Positions 17,395 to 26,436 are shown, numbered from the stretch's first letter. The stretch: DNA of 64,000 nucleotides from Planctomycetota bacterium (GCA_021776735.1 JAJFFH010000060.1:1-64000), one strand, 5' to 3'. Made by a program: numbers and translations. The notes: a model not told the origin generated them from the letters alone.

Positions 17395-18371
17395 GCGATC
17401 GAGAACTTGTGGTCCTCGACATGGAAGGTCGTGAGATGGCACGCATGGCGCTCGGGAGCGATCCCGTGACCGTGGGGCGGGCCGAGGGCAACACGATTGT
17501 TGTCGCGGACACCTTGGCATCGCGTTTTCACGCCCGCATCGAGTTTTGCGACGACGGTTACGAGGTCATCGACCGTGGCTCGAAGAACGGCACGATCGTC
17601 AACGGCACGGTGGCGCCGCGGTGCCGGCTCGAGCCGGGCGACGAATTGCTCATCGGCGAGACCACCCTGCGGTACGAGGTCGTGGGTGACGTTGCGCCGC
17701 CGCGCACCGTCCTGCCGGTCGAACCGGCTCCGCGCACGGCCCAGCCAGCTTCGCGCGCCGTACAGCCGGTCGAAGCCGGCCCGCGCGTCACAGCGGAGGT
17801 GGTTCTCTGCGAACGGCCGGGGTCGCCCGTCATTCCGGCGAGCGAGCTGGCCGCCGCCCGGGGCGCTCCCCTGCGCGACCCCTCGTTTCCCGAGCCGCTG
17901 CCGCCGCCGGGCACACTCGACGCCCTCGCGGCGTTCGCGGAGTCGCTCGCGTCGATTCCGCACGAGCTGTCGTCGCTGGAGGACGTGGCGGGCAGGCTCT
18001 TGTCGCTCATCGAATGCGAGCGGGCCACGGTGCTCATCGTGGAGGAGGGCACGCAAAAGCCGCTCGTGCAGTATTCGCGCACGACGACGCTTTCCGAGAC
18101 GGCTGGCGGTCCTGCCGACGAAGTCATCGCGGCCGCCCTGACGACCGAACGGCCCGTTTGCATCCGCGTGCCGCGCGCACGCGAGGTTTTATCCGCGACA
18201 TTGAACGCAACCCGGCACCTGCTGCTCGTACCCGTGCGCTCCTCGGAGCGCAAGCTCGGCCTCGTCGCGCTGGAACGCGAGCCCGACCAGCCCCCGTTCG
18301 AGGACGAGGAGCTGGCCATGCTCCGGACCGCCGGCGCGCAGGTCGCCACGTTCTTGAGGAGTGTCCTGTGA
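17391..18371 (+). CDS. FHA-GAF signalling protein
   Basis: 326 residues from GTG 17391, which overlaps the cheR stop. An N-terminal FHA domain (about 15-95: V-G-R near 27, S-R-F-H-A near 43, S-K-N-G-T-I-V-N near 64) and a Pro/Ala-rich linker are followed by a GAF domain (about 190-322: L-L-S-L-I-E-C-E-R-A-T-V-L, ending with A-Q-V-A-T-F-L). FHA reads phosphothreonine and GAF binds small ligands or dimerises. An FHA inside a che operon implies cross-talk with Ser/Thr kinase signalling; no such kinase is in the window. Confidence 0.85.
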   Translation: MSDRELVVLDMEGREMARMALGSDPVTVGRAEGNTIVVADTLASRFHARIEFCDDGYEVIDRGSKNGTIVNGTVAPRCRLEPGDELLIGETTLRYEVVGDVAPPRTVLPVEPAPRTAQPASRAVQPVEAGPRVTAEVVLCERPGSPVIPASELAAARGAPLRDPSFPEPLPPPGTLDALAAFAESLASIPHELSSLEDVAGRLLSLIECERATVLIVEEGTQKPLVQYSRTTTLSETAGGPADEVIAAALTTERPVCIRVPRAREVLSATLNATRHLLLVPVRSSERKLGLVALEREPDQPPFEDEELAMLRTAGAQVATFLRSVL

Positions 18372-18898
18372 AAACGCTGACGCAAGCGTTCGTCCACGCC
18401 GCCACGCTCGCCTGGGAGCGAATGGTCGGCGAGTCCGCCACCGCGGGTGACGTGATCACCGGTCACGGTGCGGAGCGCGGCTACGACGTGTCCGCGGTGA
18501 TCGGCTTGACGGGACTCGGTGCGGACCACGGACCCGGCGCGCTCGTCCTTTCGTTTCCCGCGCATGTCGCGCGCCGTGTCGTCGGTCGCGTGCTGGGCGC
18601 CGATGCACCGCCGGAGCTCGATGCCGATGTCGCCGACGGGGTCGGTGAGATCGCCAACATCATCGCGGGCGTGGCGAAGCCGGAACTCGAGAAGCTCGGC
18701 ATCGAGGGCTGTCACGCCTCGTTGCCCGCGGTCGTGCTCGGGTCGCAGCATCGCGTGTTCCATCGCCGGGACGCACGCTGCTGCACCGTTCGTTTCCGGA
18801 GTGGCGTGGGTCCGTTTCTGTTGCAGCTCTTGTCGATGCGGATTCGTTCGAGCGTGGCCCAACCGGCACGCGGTCTGGACGCGGGAGGATTAGGTTGA
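18368..18898 (+). CDS. cheX: CheX-like CheY-P phosphatase
   Basis: 176 residues; GTG start overlaps the previous stop. The pattern D-G-V-G-E-I-A-N-I-I-A-G near 90 carries the catalytic Glu/Asn pair of CheX/CheC/FliY phosphatases. The flanking strand F-S-F-P-A-H-V-A-R-R-V matches the CheX fold. It probably dephosphorylates the receiver proteins of this cluster. Its stop shares one base with the start of the next gene. Confidence 0.75.
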   Translation: MKTLTQAFVHAATLAWERMVGESATAGDVITGHGAERGYDVSAVIGLTGLGADHGPGALVLSFPAHVARRVVGRVLGADAPPELDADVADGVGEIANIIAGVAKPELEKLGIEGCHASLPAVVLGSQHRVFHRRDARCCTVRFRSGVGPFLLQLLSMRIRSSVAQPARGLDAGGLG

Positions 18899-19617
18899 TG
18901 CGTATTCTGGCAGTGGACGACTCGAGGGTCGCCCGCACGGTTCTGCGGAAGATTCTCGGTGAACTCGGCTACACCGACGTGACCGAGGCATCCGACGGCG
19001 AGGTGGCCCTGAACCTCCTGCGCATGGGGCGCTTCGATCTCGTGATCAGCGACTGGAACATGCCCGCCCTCGACGGGCTCGAGCTGGTCCGCGCGATGCG
19101 CGGGAGTGACGCCCTGGCGGATGTGCCCGTGTTGATGGTGTCTTCCGAGGCATACACCCAGCGTATCGTTGAGGTTATGAACGCCGGGGCCTACGGATAC
19201 ATCCGGAAGCCGTTTCTGGCGTCGGATTTGCGCGCCAAGATCGTCGAGGTGCTGAAAAAGAGCGAGCTGCGCGAGAAAGTCGACATCCTCGATTCGTCCG
19301 CGCTCGCGGGTCAACTCGACGAGATCGGCCTTCCCGAACTCATCCAGTTTCTGACGACATGCCGGATGAACGGACGCCTTGCGATCAAGACCGCCGGCGG
19401 TGACGGCGCGGTCGAGGTACGCGACGGCGAACTGCGCGCCGCTCGATTCGGCTCACTGCAAGGCGAGGATGCCGTTTTTGAGATTGCGCGCAACGGAGCC
19501 GGGAGTTTTCGGTTTCTGCCGGGTAACGATGACATCACGACGACCATTGAGGCGCCGACGATTTCGGTGCTCATAGAAGCGATGAAGCGGCGCGACGAGG
19601 CGTGCCGGACGGCATAG
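18898..19617 (+). CDS. Response regulator with PATAN (DUF4388) output domain
   Basis: 239 residues: receiver domain (acidic D7/D8, phospho-acceptor D52 in S-D-W-N-M-P-A-L-D-G, Lys in I-R-K-P-F) and a C-terminal PATAN domain beginning at about 138 (L-A-G-Q-L-D-E-I...M-N-G-R-L-A-I...V-R-D-G-E-L). The ATG at 18898 follows GGGAGGAT. In cyanobacteria PATAN-receiver proteins bind type IV pilus motor proteins to control twitching direction. By analogy this is the likely output of the cluster (inference). No helix-turn-helix is present. Confidence 0.88.
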   Translation: MRILAVDDSRVARTVLRKILGELGYTDVTEASDGEVALNLLRMGRFDLVISDWNMPALDGLELVRAMRGSDALADVPVLMVSSEAYTQRIVEVMNAGAYGYIRKPFLASDLRAKIVEVLKKSELREKVDILDSSALAGQLDEIGLPELIQFLTTCRMNGRLAIKTAGGDGAVEVRDGELRAARFGSLQGEDAVFEIARNGAGSFRFLPGNDDITTTIEAPTISVLIEAMKRRDEACRTA

Positions 19618-19754
19618 AATCTCCTCGGGGCAATTGTAAAAAAGAAGAAGGTTGCAACATTTGGCATCCCTAGCCCGGTCTAATACCCGTAGGCCCATGC
19701 CGCCGGGCGCATGAGGGCTCGTGCGTCCCCAATCGTGGGCCGGGGGATCTAATC

Positions 19755-22292
19755 ATGCGCAACCTGTGTGGCCTGTGGGCCGTTGTCGTGTTCGGAACGC
19801 TTGTTGGCTGCACGGGAGGTGCGGGGGGCGACCCGGAGGACGATGTCGGCGACATCCTTGTGCTGACGCACAGCCCCGGGAACGGCGACCAGATCAACGC
19901 GACGGACTCCAACGACGGGTTCAACGCGCTGAACAACCCGACGCTTACGAATCCGGGTGCGGTCACCGTCGTTTTTACCAATTCGCTTGATCCCACGTCT
20001 GTCCTGAATCCGACGCCCGGCGATCCCCAGGGAACGCGCAACATCAGGCTGTTCTTTTTCGATATCAATCAGGGGCCGTTCGATACGAGTCTGCCTCGGG
20101 TGCCCGGGTCGAACCCGCCGGGCGCCAACGTCTTGATCCAGGCGACGACCGTCCTGACGTCGACGAGCTTGCCGAACGACACGCTGATCCTGCGACCGAA
20201 CGGCGTGAGTGCGACCAATCCATTGCCCGAGGGCCAGTATTCGGTCACGATCGAGCTTGGTGTACGCGGCGCGGACGGCGATGGCATGAAGGGGGCGGAG
20301 TACTTCTTCTTTTTCAGGGTCGGGCAGGACAACCTTGGCCCGGTCGTCGTGACCACGGTTCCGCCCGCCGGCGCCCTGGGCGTGGATCCGACCTCGGAGA
20401 TCCGGGTCACGATGTCCGAGACGATCCTCGCGAGCACGGTGAACAACCAGACGCTGACCGTCAGCTTCCAGCCGGCGGGCGCGACGAGCGCGATCGCCAT
20501 TCCCGGGACCTGGTTCTCGGATGGCGGCAACGGTCCGGGCAACAACTTTCCGAACGTCCAGCTCGATCACGCGGGCAATCCGGGCTTTTCCGGCACCAGT
20601 CCGCGCAACGGCGCCGACCTCGTTTTCCGGCCCTCGATTGACGCGCTTCCGGTGAACATGACGATCGAGGATCCGTTCGATCCCGACTGCACAAACATTT
20701 CGGACCCGCCGCGAAAAGGCAACCGCGGCTTCCCGCTCGGTCAGGCAATCACGGTCTCGTTCGTTTTCCAGGGAACCGGCATTACCGACACGGCGAGCAA
20801 CGTTGTCCCGCAGGGAAGCCCGAACACCACATTCACGTTCCAAACGCGCGCCCTGCCCGATCCCGTCTACGCGCCGAACACCGGCACGGCGATGTACTAC
20901 GGCGACACCGTGGGCGTCGGCGTAATCGACATGAACCCGTCGCGGACGCCGTACTTCGGCGGCCCGAACCCGGCCCGTGCGCCGGATACCGTCGCGACGA
21001 CAAACGCGGGCACCGTCGCGCGCGTCCCGATCCCCGATCTGGTCGACATGACCACGGATACGCGGCCCTACACCGCGTTCCACAACGTTCACTGCATCGG
21101 ATTCCCCGATACGCCGGGCGCCGTCCGCTTCTTTACGCCGCTGGTCTACGCGGTCTCCGGATCGGTGGGCGGCGGACAGGTCGTGGCGATCGACAGCTTC
21201 AACATGGTTCCGTTCGGACGGTTCGGTACGCCGTCGCCCGGCGGCGTTGCCCTGACAGCCATCGGCAACCAGGGCCGCCTCGTCGTCAGCAACTTCAGCG
21301 CGAACACGGCCACCGTGTTCGACATTGGCCAGGTGTGGTGGTACACGGGCGGCAACCTGCTGCAGACCATCGGCGCGTTCAACAACGCGATCGCCAACAA
21401 CTCGACGAACGTCGTCCTCACCGAGGAGGACTTTGAGCGGTTCTTCCCGGCGCAGCGCCAGGGCGTGACCTCGCCCCCGGGCCCCCCGATCATCGGCACG
21501 ATCAACGCCGGCGTCAGCCCCAGCAAAGTGGCGGTCACCGGCCTGAATACGTCGCTCGGTATTTTTGCCCCCGCGATCGGCTGTTTCAGCCCGATCCTGA
21601 CCAACGACCCGATCATCTGCATCCTGAACGGCGGCGAGGCGACCGCGGACTTCTCGCACATGACCAACCTGATCCAGTCTCAGGCGATCGAACCGGATCT
21701 GCGTGGCGTCAACCTGGCCTCGCGCGGCATCGATGTCGCCTGGGCGACCTGGAGCAGCAATACGAGCGCGTACTACTTTGTCATCTCGTCTGTCGGCGGC
21801 TCGGTGGAACTGTTCTCGACCGGCCAGGTTGCGAACCGGCCCTCGGTCCTGCCGAACTCGTCGAACAACTTCGCGCCCAACAAGATCATCAACAACGTGG
21901 GCGGCCTGCTGCAGCCGTCGGACGTGCAATGGCTGAGCAACGGCAACGGCGTGCAGCTCGAGCCGCGCGCTACGGCGTACAGCGGGGCGTTCCTGGTCGC
22001 GGAGACCGGTGCGAACCGTCTGCGGCAGATCGGCATCACGGCGGAATTCCCGTCCAACACGTTCCAGACGATCAACGCAAACCACGTCGCCGGGCTGGGT
22101 CCCGTGAGCATCGCCGGCGACCCGGGGCCGGGCATGGGCTTCGCGATCCCCTGCACGCCGCGATTCACCACGTACTACGCGGCGAACGCCGGCGAAGGCA
22201 CGGTGCGGACCGCGAGCTACCAGGGCGGCGTCATCGGCACGGAGATTCCGGTGCCGGGCGTGCTCCGCGTCGCCTCGTGGTGGAGCCGCTGA
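19755..22292 (+). CDS. Large secreted lipoprotein with Ig-like (Big_5) domain
   Basis: 845 residues. The lipoprotein signal peptide has lipobox L-V-G-C (Cys at about 19). A Big_5-type Ig-like domain near 195-240 carries P-P-A-G-A-L-G-V-D-P-T-S-E-I-R-V-T-M. The C-terminal half has repeated Asn/Gly-rich strands that resemble a beta-propeller or surface-binding repeat (A-V-S-G-S-V-G-G-G, V-S-N-F-S-A-N-T). The base composition and Asn content differ from cytoplasmic neighbours, as is usual for exported proteins. Start is preceded by GGGGGAT. Probably surface-exposed; ligand unknown. Confidence 0.7.
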   Translation: MRNLCGLWAVVVFGTLVGCTGGAGGDPEDDVGDILVLTHSPGNGDQINATDSNDGFNALNNPTLTNPGAVTVVFTNSLDPTSVLNPTPGDPQGTRNIRLFFFDINQGPFDTSLPRVPGSNPPGANVLIQATTVLTSTSLPNDTLILRPNGVSATNPLPEGQYSVTIELGVRGADGDGMKGAEYFFFFRVGQDNLGPVVVTTVPPAGALGVDPTSEIRVTMSETILASTVNNQTLTVSFQPAGATSAIAIPGTWFSDGGNGPGNNFPNVQLDHAGNPGFSGTSPRNGADLVFRPSIDALPVNMTIEDPFDPDCTNISDPPRKGNRGFPLGQAITVSFVFQGTGITDTASNVVPQGSPNTTFTFQTRALPDPVYAPNTGTAMYYGDTVGVGVIDMNPSRTPYFGGPNPARAPDTVATTNAGTVARVPIPDLVDMTTDTRPYTAFHNVHCIGFPDTPGAVRFFTPLVYAVSGSVGGGQVVAIDSFNMVPFGRFGTPSPGGVALTAIGNQGRLVVSNFSANTATVFDIGQVWWYTGGNLLQTIGAFNNAIANNSTNVVLTEEDFERFFPAQRQGVTSPPGPPIIGTINAGVSPSKVAVTGLNTSLGIFAPAIGCFSPILTNDPIICILNGGEATADFSHMTNLIQSQAIEPDLRGVNLASRGIDVAWATWSSNTSAYYFVISSVGGSVELFSTGQVANRPSVLPNSSNNFAPNKIINNVGGLLQPSDVQWLSNGNGVQLEPRATAYSGAFLVAETGANRLRQIGITAEFPSNTFQTINANHVAGLGPVSIAGDPGPGMGFAIPCTPRFTTYYAANAGEGTVRTASYQGGVIGTEIPVPGVLRVASWWSR

Positions 22293-22495
22293 TCGACAAG
22301 AACAAAGCAATAGCCTCGGGCTGCGGCTTCTGCCGATAACCGCAGACCCGTTTGCAGAAGGCGCGGGCCGTCTCGAAAGGGGCGGCTCGCTGTTTTTTTG
22401 GGGTGGAATCCGGACCGGCGTCACCGCGGCGTGCCGGTTTCCGCCCTCGCGCTCCTCTTTTGCCAGCGGTACGTTTTTCGCGGCCAAGCTCTGGC

Positions 22496-24244
22496 ATGAC
22501 GCGGGTCTTGATTGGGGTGTCGGTGATCGCCTTGGTCATCGTCGTCGCCGCGCGCCCGGAGTGGCACGAGCGCCGGAGTCAGGAACGGACGGCGATGTCT
22601 TCGTCGTCTAGACATTCGTCCTCTGGGGCCGGCGCCGCCGCACCGGGCCAAGAGGGCCCGCGCATGGTGCGGAAACTCATCGACGCCGTGGCCGCCGGCG
22701 ACAACGGGCCGCCCTTGATCGACACGCGCAGCGAGATAGCGGTTGCGCGGTGGTTGGCGAAGGCGCGCCGGCGCCACGCGGTTTTTTGCATCGGCCCGCC
22801 CGCGATACCGGCGCTGCTCGTCGCCTTGAAACGGAAGGAGACGGCGCGGTTCGCGATCGCGTGTCTCGCGGATCTCGGCGCCGTCGAGCCGCTGATCGAT
22901 CTCGTCCGGGAGCATCCCGACGATCTGGCCGTGGCTGCGGCGTTCGCACTTGCGCGGATGGCGCCCCCTGCCCGCGCCGCCATTCCCGCGCTCGAGCAGA
23001 TGCTGGATCGAAAGGACGACGGGTGGGCCGCGGCGGATGCCATCGTGGAGCTTGGTCCTGCGGCGCTCCCGGCCATCGCGCGCCACCTTGGCAAGCGGCA
23101 CAACGGACGGCTCATCGGGCAACTGAACAGCCTCGGCGGTGACTCGGTCTCGTCGCTTGTTCCGTTCCTCGTGCGGTCGCTGGAATCGGGAAAGGGCTGG
23201 CAAAAGCGCGACGCGGCGTGGGCGCTCGAAGAAATGGGAACGGTGGCGGCGCCGGCGAAACCGGCGCTCATGCGCCACGCGCTCTCGGGCGAGGTCCTGG
23301 GTTGGTCGACGACCAACACCGGCAACGAGATCGCCGTCCGTGTGCTTCTTCGGATTGGGGTCACCGACGACGAGGCGCGAGCGCTTGCGCAGGCGACGAC
23401 CGGCCGTGGCGAGGCCCTGTCGTTCGCGTTGGAGGCGCGGGTGGCGCGCATCGATCCATGGCGTGTTTCGTTGGCCGTGGCGCAACTCGGCATGAGCAAG
23501 GCCACCACGCAAACTCACGCCCTCATGCTACTGACCGAGGTAGGCAGGCCGGTCCCGGAAGTACGCCGTCTCTTGAACGACAACAGCCCGCACGTGCGGC
23601 GCCGTGCCGTGCGGTTTCTCGCCCGGACTCATGACACCTCGTTCGAGCTGGCGCTCAACGATGGCGATTCCGACGTGCGACTTGAGGTTGCGCGTGGTCT
23701 GATCGAGTGGACCGGCGCGACGCGCCGTGCGGCCCGTGTGCTCGCGGGAACCCTGGCAAAACGGCCGGAGGAGTCGGCGCGCCTGCTGCGGCGCTGCGGC
23801 CGCGACATCATCGAAGCACGGCGCGAACTGCTCGATGCGCTCATAGCGGCAAAGGGTCGTGGGGAAACGAGCCCGGTGTCCGAGGTCGTTTTGGCCTGCC
23901 GCGAACTCGGGCCGCTGCCGCGTGCGATCGTCGAACGCCTGCGCGGGCGGCTCGGGCGGGGGGCCGTCGGGACGGCCATGCTCTTGTGGCGCAGCGGCGA
24001 ATCGCCCGAGGCCTTGCTGCCGGTCCTGATCGAGGGCGTGCGGTATGTGCGCTGGCGCAGGATGGGCATGTCCAGCAGCCGGCTTCGGCCGTCGAGCGTG
24101 CGCGTGCATGCCATTCGCACGTTGATGGAGATGGGGGCTGTCGCGCGATCCGCCGTGCCCGTGCTGTTCGCTGCCCGTCGCGACTGGGACCGGGCCGTCC
24201 GTACTGCCGCCCGCGAGGCACTGGTTCGGCTTAACGCGCGATAG
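22496..24244 (+). CDS. Membrane-anchored HEAT-repeat protein
   Basis: 582 residues. An N-terminal membrane anchor (about 4-20, M-T-R-V-L-I-G start) is followed by a short Ser-rich linker containing a copy of the 12-mer repeat. Then come multiple HEAT or Armadillo-type helix pairs, for example V-A-A-A-F-A-L-A-R-M-A-P and A-W-A-L-E-E-M-G. Such proteins are interaction scaffolds. The longer frame from 22352 has no supporting signal. No enzymatic motif visible. Confidence 0.7.
   Translation: MTRVLIGVSVIALVIVVAARPEWHERRSQERTAMSSSSRHSSSGAGAAAPGQEGPRMVRKLIDAVAAGDNGPPLIDTRSEIAVARWLAKARRRHAVFCIGPPAIPALLVALKRKETARFAIACLADLGAVEPLIDLVREHPDDLAVAAAFALARMAPPARAAIPALEQMLDRKDDGWAAADAIVELGPAALPAIARHLGKRHNGRLIGQLNSLGGDSVSSLVPFLVRSLESGKGWQKRDAAWALEEMGTVAAPAKPALMRHALSGEVLGWSTTNTGNEIAVRVLLRIGVTDDEARALAQATTGRGEALSFALEARVARIDPWRVSLAVAQLGMSKATTQTHALMLLTEVGRPVPEVRRLLNDNSPHVRRRAVRFLARTHDTSFELALNDGDSDVRLEVARGLIEWTGATRRAARVLAGTLAKRPEESARLLRRCGRDIIEARRELLDALIAAKGRGETSPVSEVVLACRELGPLPRAIVERLRGRLGRGAVGTAMLLWRSGESPEALLPVLIEGVRYVRWRRMGMSSSRLRPSSVRVHAIRTLMEMGAVARSAVPVLFAARRDWDRAVRTAAREALVRLNAR
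22585..22596 (+). repeat. 12-mer ACGGACGGCGAT, copy 4
   Basis: Exact, in the linker after the membrane anchor of the HEAT protein. Confidence 0.95.
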
Positions 24245-24264
24245 CGGGACGCCGCGCGGGTGTG

Positions 24265-24270
24265 CATAAT
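24265..24270 (+). promoter_or_regulatory. CATAAT, -10-like, 8 bases before ATG
   Basis: The hexamer differs at one position from TATAAT and ends eight bases before the ATG at 24279 with no ribosome-binding site between, consistent with leaderless transcription. Confidence 0.4.
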
Positions 24271-24278
24271 GTCGGTCT

Positions 24279-24767
24279 ATGGTGAGAGCCTTTTTGCAGG
24301 ACGTGCTGGACCGGGGCGGCGGGACGCGCGTGCTAGCGGCCGACGAAATGATCGCGTTGGCGAAGTCGGTCGATCTCGACGCGCTTGAGCTGGGCGAGTA
24401 CCGGTGTTTTCGGCCCGACTGCTATTCGCGCAACCGCGTTTTGCAAAACGAGCACTTCGAGCTGGTTGTCTTGTGTTGGGGGCCCCGCCACAAGAGTTCG
24501 ATCCACGACCACGGCATCAGCAACTGCCTCTACCTTGTGCTTGAGGGCGAGATGGAGGAGGAGCTATACGAGGCCGCGGAAGGCGGCGGCGAGCCCGTGA
24601 AGACGAAGACGGCGTGTTACGCGCGTGGCGAACTGACCCTGGCCGGCGGCGAGATCGTTCACCGGATCTCCAACAACAGCGACGACCAGCTCGTGACGCT
24701 CCATATCTACTCGCCGCCGCTCGACAAAAGGGTGACGCACTACACGCCCATCCCGCACCACGCGTGA
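24279..24767 (+). CDS. Cysteine dioxygenase-family protein
   Basis: 162 residues of the cupin-fold CDO family, which uses Fe(II) and O2 to oxidise cysteine (or a related thiol) to the sulfinate. Iron-ligand His residues appear in S-I-H-D-H-G (about 72-77) and I-V-H-R-I (about 127), and L-H-I-Y-S-P-P supplies the conserved C-terminal strand. The Y-x-R-N substrate segment (Y-S-R-N-R-V) is present near 49. Its stop overlaps the start of the epimerase gene. Substrate could be a thiol other than cysteine. Confidence 0.85.
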   Translation: MVRAFLQDVLDRGGGTRVLAADEMIALAKSVDLDALELGEYRCFRPDCYSRNRVLQNEHFELVVLCWGPRHKSSIHDHGISNCLYLVLEGEMEEELYEAAEGGGEPVKTKTACYARGELTLAGGEIVHRISNNSDDQLVTLHIYSPPLDKRVTHYTPIPHHA

Positions 24768-25768
24768 CCCTCCTGCTCGTGGGCGGCACGCGGCCGCAGA
24801 TGGTCAAGGCCGCGGCGCTCCTGCCCGAACTGCCGTCCGACACCGTGTTCGTGCGCACCGGCCAGCACGCCGATCCGCTCTTGGCGGATGCACAACTGGA
24901 CGATCTGGGCGTGCGCTCGCCGGACGTTACGCTGGGTCCGTGGCCGGCCGGGCGGACCGAGCGACTCGACCGGATGATCGCGGCGCTCCGCGAAGTGATC
25001 AAAAAGCACAGGCCGCACCGCGTCGTCGTGATGGGCGACACGGACTCGACGGTGGCCGGCACGCTCGCTGCACGCTACGCGTCGATCCCGGTCGCGCACG
25101 TCGAGGCCGGCGCGCGTTCGGACGAGCCGGATCTGCCCGAGGAAAAAAACCGCAAGCTGGTCGACGCCTCGTCTGATCTCTTGTTTTGTGCCACGCCGGC
25201 GCACGCCGTCGCACTCGCCGGGCGCGCGGACGTACATGTCGTCGGCGACGTGATGGCGGATGTTCTTCGCGTCCATCGCGCGGCGATCGAGGCGCGACGC
25301 TCCGACGGCGACTACTGCGTCTTGACCTTGCACCGCGCCGGTACCGCGAACAGTCCCACGGCGGTCGCGCGCGTGCTCCGGGCGGCGGCGGCGGCGCCGT
25401 GTCCGGTCGTTTTTCCGCGGCATCCGCGCCTGCGCTCCGCCGACGTACCCCAAAACATCGCCGTCCGTACGCCTCTTTCCTATCTGCCGTTTTTGGGCCT
25501 TGTTGCCGGGGCGCGTTTCGTGCTGACGGACTCGGGCGGTCTGCAAAAGGAGGCGTACCTGCTGGGGGTGCCCTGCATCACACTGCGTGACGCGACCGAG
25601 TGGGGCGAGACCGTCGCCGCCGGGTGGAATGTGCTCGTCGGCACCGATGCTTCGCGAATTGCCGCCGCGATGCTCGCGCCGCCGCGCGCCGCCGCCCGGC
25701 CCGAGCTGTTCGGAGACGGACGGGCCGCCGCGCGGATCGCCGCGATTTTGGCGCGCGAGTTGTCCTAG
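24764..25768 (+). CDS. UDP-N-acetylglucosamine 2-epimerase-like protein
   Basis: 334 residues, slightly shorter than typical WecB/MnaA. Conserved features are G-T-R-P-Q near 8, G-D-T-D-S-T near 88, H-V-E-A-G-A-R-S near 110 and T-D-S-G-G-L-Q-K-E near 256 for UDP binding. It would interconvert UDP-GlcNAc and UDP-ManNAc for surface polysaccharide. The GTG at 24764 overlaps the CDO stop (GTGA). A minus-oriented copy of the 12-mer sits in codons for I-A-V-R-T. Translational coupling to a thiol dioxygenase is unexpected. Confidence 0.85.
   Translation: MTLLLVGGTRPQMVKAAALLPELPSDTVFVRTGQHADPLLADAQLDDLGVRSPDVTLGPWPAGRTERLDRMIAALREVIKKHRPHRVVVMGDTDSTVAGTLAARYASIPVAHVEAGARSDEPDLPEEKNRKLVDASSDLLFCATPAHAVALAGRADVHVVGDVMADVLRVHRAAIEARRSDGDYCVLTLHRAGTANSPTAVARVLRAAAAAPCPVVFPRHPRLRSADVPQNIAVRTPLSYLPFLGLVAGARFVLTDSGGLQKEAYLLGVPCITLRDATEWGETVAAGWNVLVGTDASRIAAAMLAPPRAAARPELFGDGRAAARIAAILARELS
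25457..25468 (-). repeat. 12-mer ACGGACGGCGAT, copy 5
   Basis: Exact, inverted, within the epimerase gene. Confidence 0.95.
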
Positions 25769-25788
25769 CGACATCGCATCATCTTTGG

Positions 25789-26319
25789 ATGCGTTGCCTC
25801 GCCGCCCCCGTTGTCCTTGTCGCCGTACTCGCGCTCGCCGGGTGCCGAACCCGCATCCAGACCGAGGGGGAGACCGAAATCTACGGTGGTGTCGGTCTGG
25901 CGGCGGTGCCCGATGTCGGCGTCGCGGTCACTGCCGGGCAGTACTTCTCGAAGTTCAAGCCGCTGTACGACTTCGCGTTCGAGCTGCGCGGCGTCCTTCA
26001 GGGCGGCGACGACTCGGCCACGCAGGACGGCGAGTTCTTCCAGGTGCAGGCGGGCGTCAAGCAGGTGACGAGTCCGGGCCACCCGCGCCGCTGGTTTTTC
26101 CGGTACGGCATAACCTGGATGCGCGCCAACGGCGACCCGCGCGTGCTCGACCGCCCCGGCGACTACTTCGGCGCGTACGGTGCGGCGGGCTACGAGATCG
26201 ACCTGGGCGACCGCTGGACTTTGAGCCCGGAGTTCTCGGTCAACATCGTGGACGGCGAAGGCAGCACCGGCACGGAGTTCTTGCCGCAGGTGTTTTTGTC
26301 GCTTCTGTTCCGGTTCTAG
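25789..26319 (+). CDS. Putative outer-membrane lipoprotein, beta-rich
   Basis: 176 residues. The signal peptide has lipobox L-A-G-C at about 15-18. The remainder is alternating amphipathic strands ending in a C-terminal Phe (L-L-F-R-F), a pattern seen in small beta-barrel proteins. The combination of a lipobox and a barrel-like body is unusual. Family not recognised. It follows the epimerase by 20 bases and may be in the same transcript, which ends at the hairpin at 26358. Confidence 0.55.
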   Translation: MRCLAAPVVLVAVLALAGCRTRIQTEGETEIYGGVGLAAVPDVGVAVTAGQYFSKFKPLYDFAFELRGVLQGGDDSATQDGEFFQVQAGVKQVTSPGHPRRWFFRYGITWMRANGDPRVLDRPGDYFGAYGAAGYEIDLGDRWTLSPEFSVNIVDGEGSTGTEFLPQVFLSLLFRF

Positions 26320-26345
26320 ATTCGGGGGATCTTTCGGAGAAGCGT

Positions 26346-26357
26346 ACGGACGGCGAT
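26346..26357 (+). repeat. 12-mer ACGGACGGCGAT, copy 6
   Basis: Exact, abuts the bidirectional hairpin; the surrounding 20 bases equal those at 29341. Confidence 0.95.
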
Positions 26358-26392
26358 GCTAACGAAAATCGCCTGCGGCGCTTTTCGTTAGC
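26358..26392. terminator. Perfect 11-bp bidirectional hairpin
   Basis: GCTAACGAAAA (26358-26368) pairs with TTTTCGTTAGC (26382-26392), extended by CGCC/GGCG around a TGC loop. It lies between convergent genes and directly abuts a 12-mer copy at 26346. Best-formed member of the window's hairpin family. Confidence 0.75.
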
Positions 26393-26436
26393 CGGGGCGG
26401 GCGAGCTTCCTGCCCGCGTACGCTGCGGGCCGCCGG
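26371..26436. repeat. Direct repeat A, left copy
   Basis: It contains GCCTGCGGCG, TCGTTAGC, GGGGCGGGCGA, TCCTGCCCGCGT and GGCCGCCGGAC in the same order and spacing as 27508-27574. The two copies flank the membrane gene at 26523-27449. Confidence 0.65.

Noticed and set aside
19655..19690. A sigma-70 or sigma-54 promoter upstream of the large lipoprotein
   Set aside because: TTGCAA and TCTAAT are spaced 21 bases apart and no TGGC-N9-TGC pattern is present; not convincing.
20271..20284. GCGGACGGCGATGG in the lipoprotein gene as a further 12-mer copy
   Set aside because: It lacks the first A of the exact 12-mer and the surrounding flank; counted only as a near-match at most.
22370..22399. GCCG/CGGC hairpin with T7 after the lipoprotein gene as a terminator
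   Set aside because: The stem is only four strong pairs with a long loop; too weak to call.
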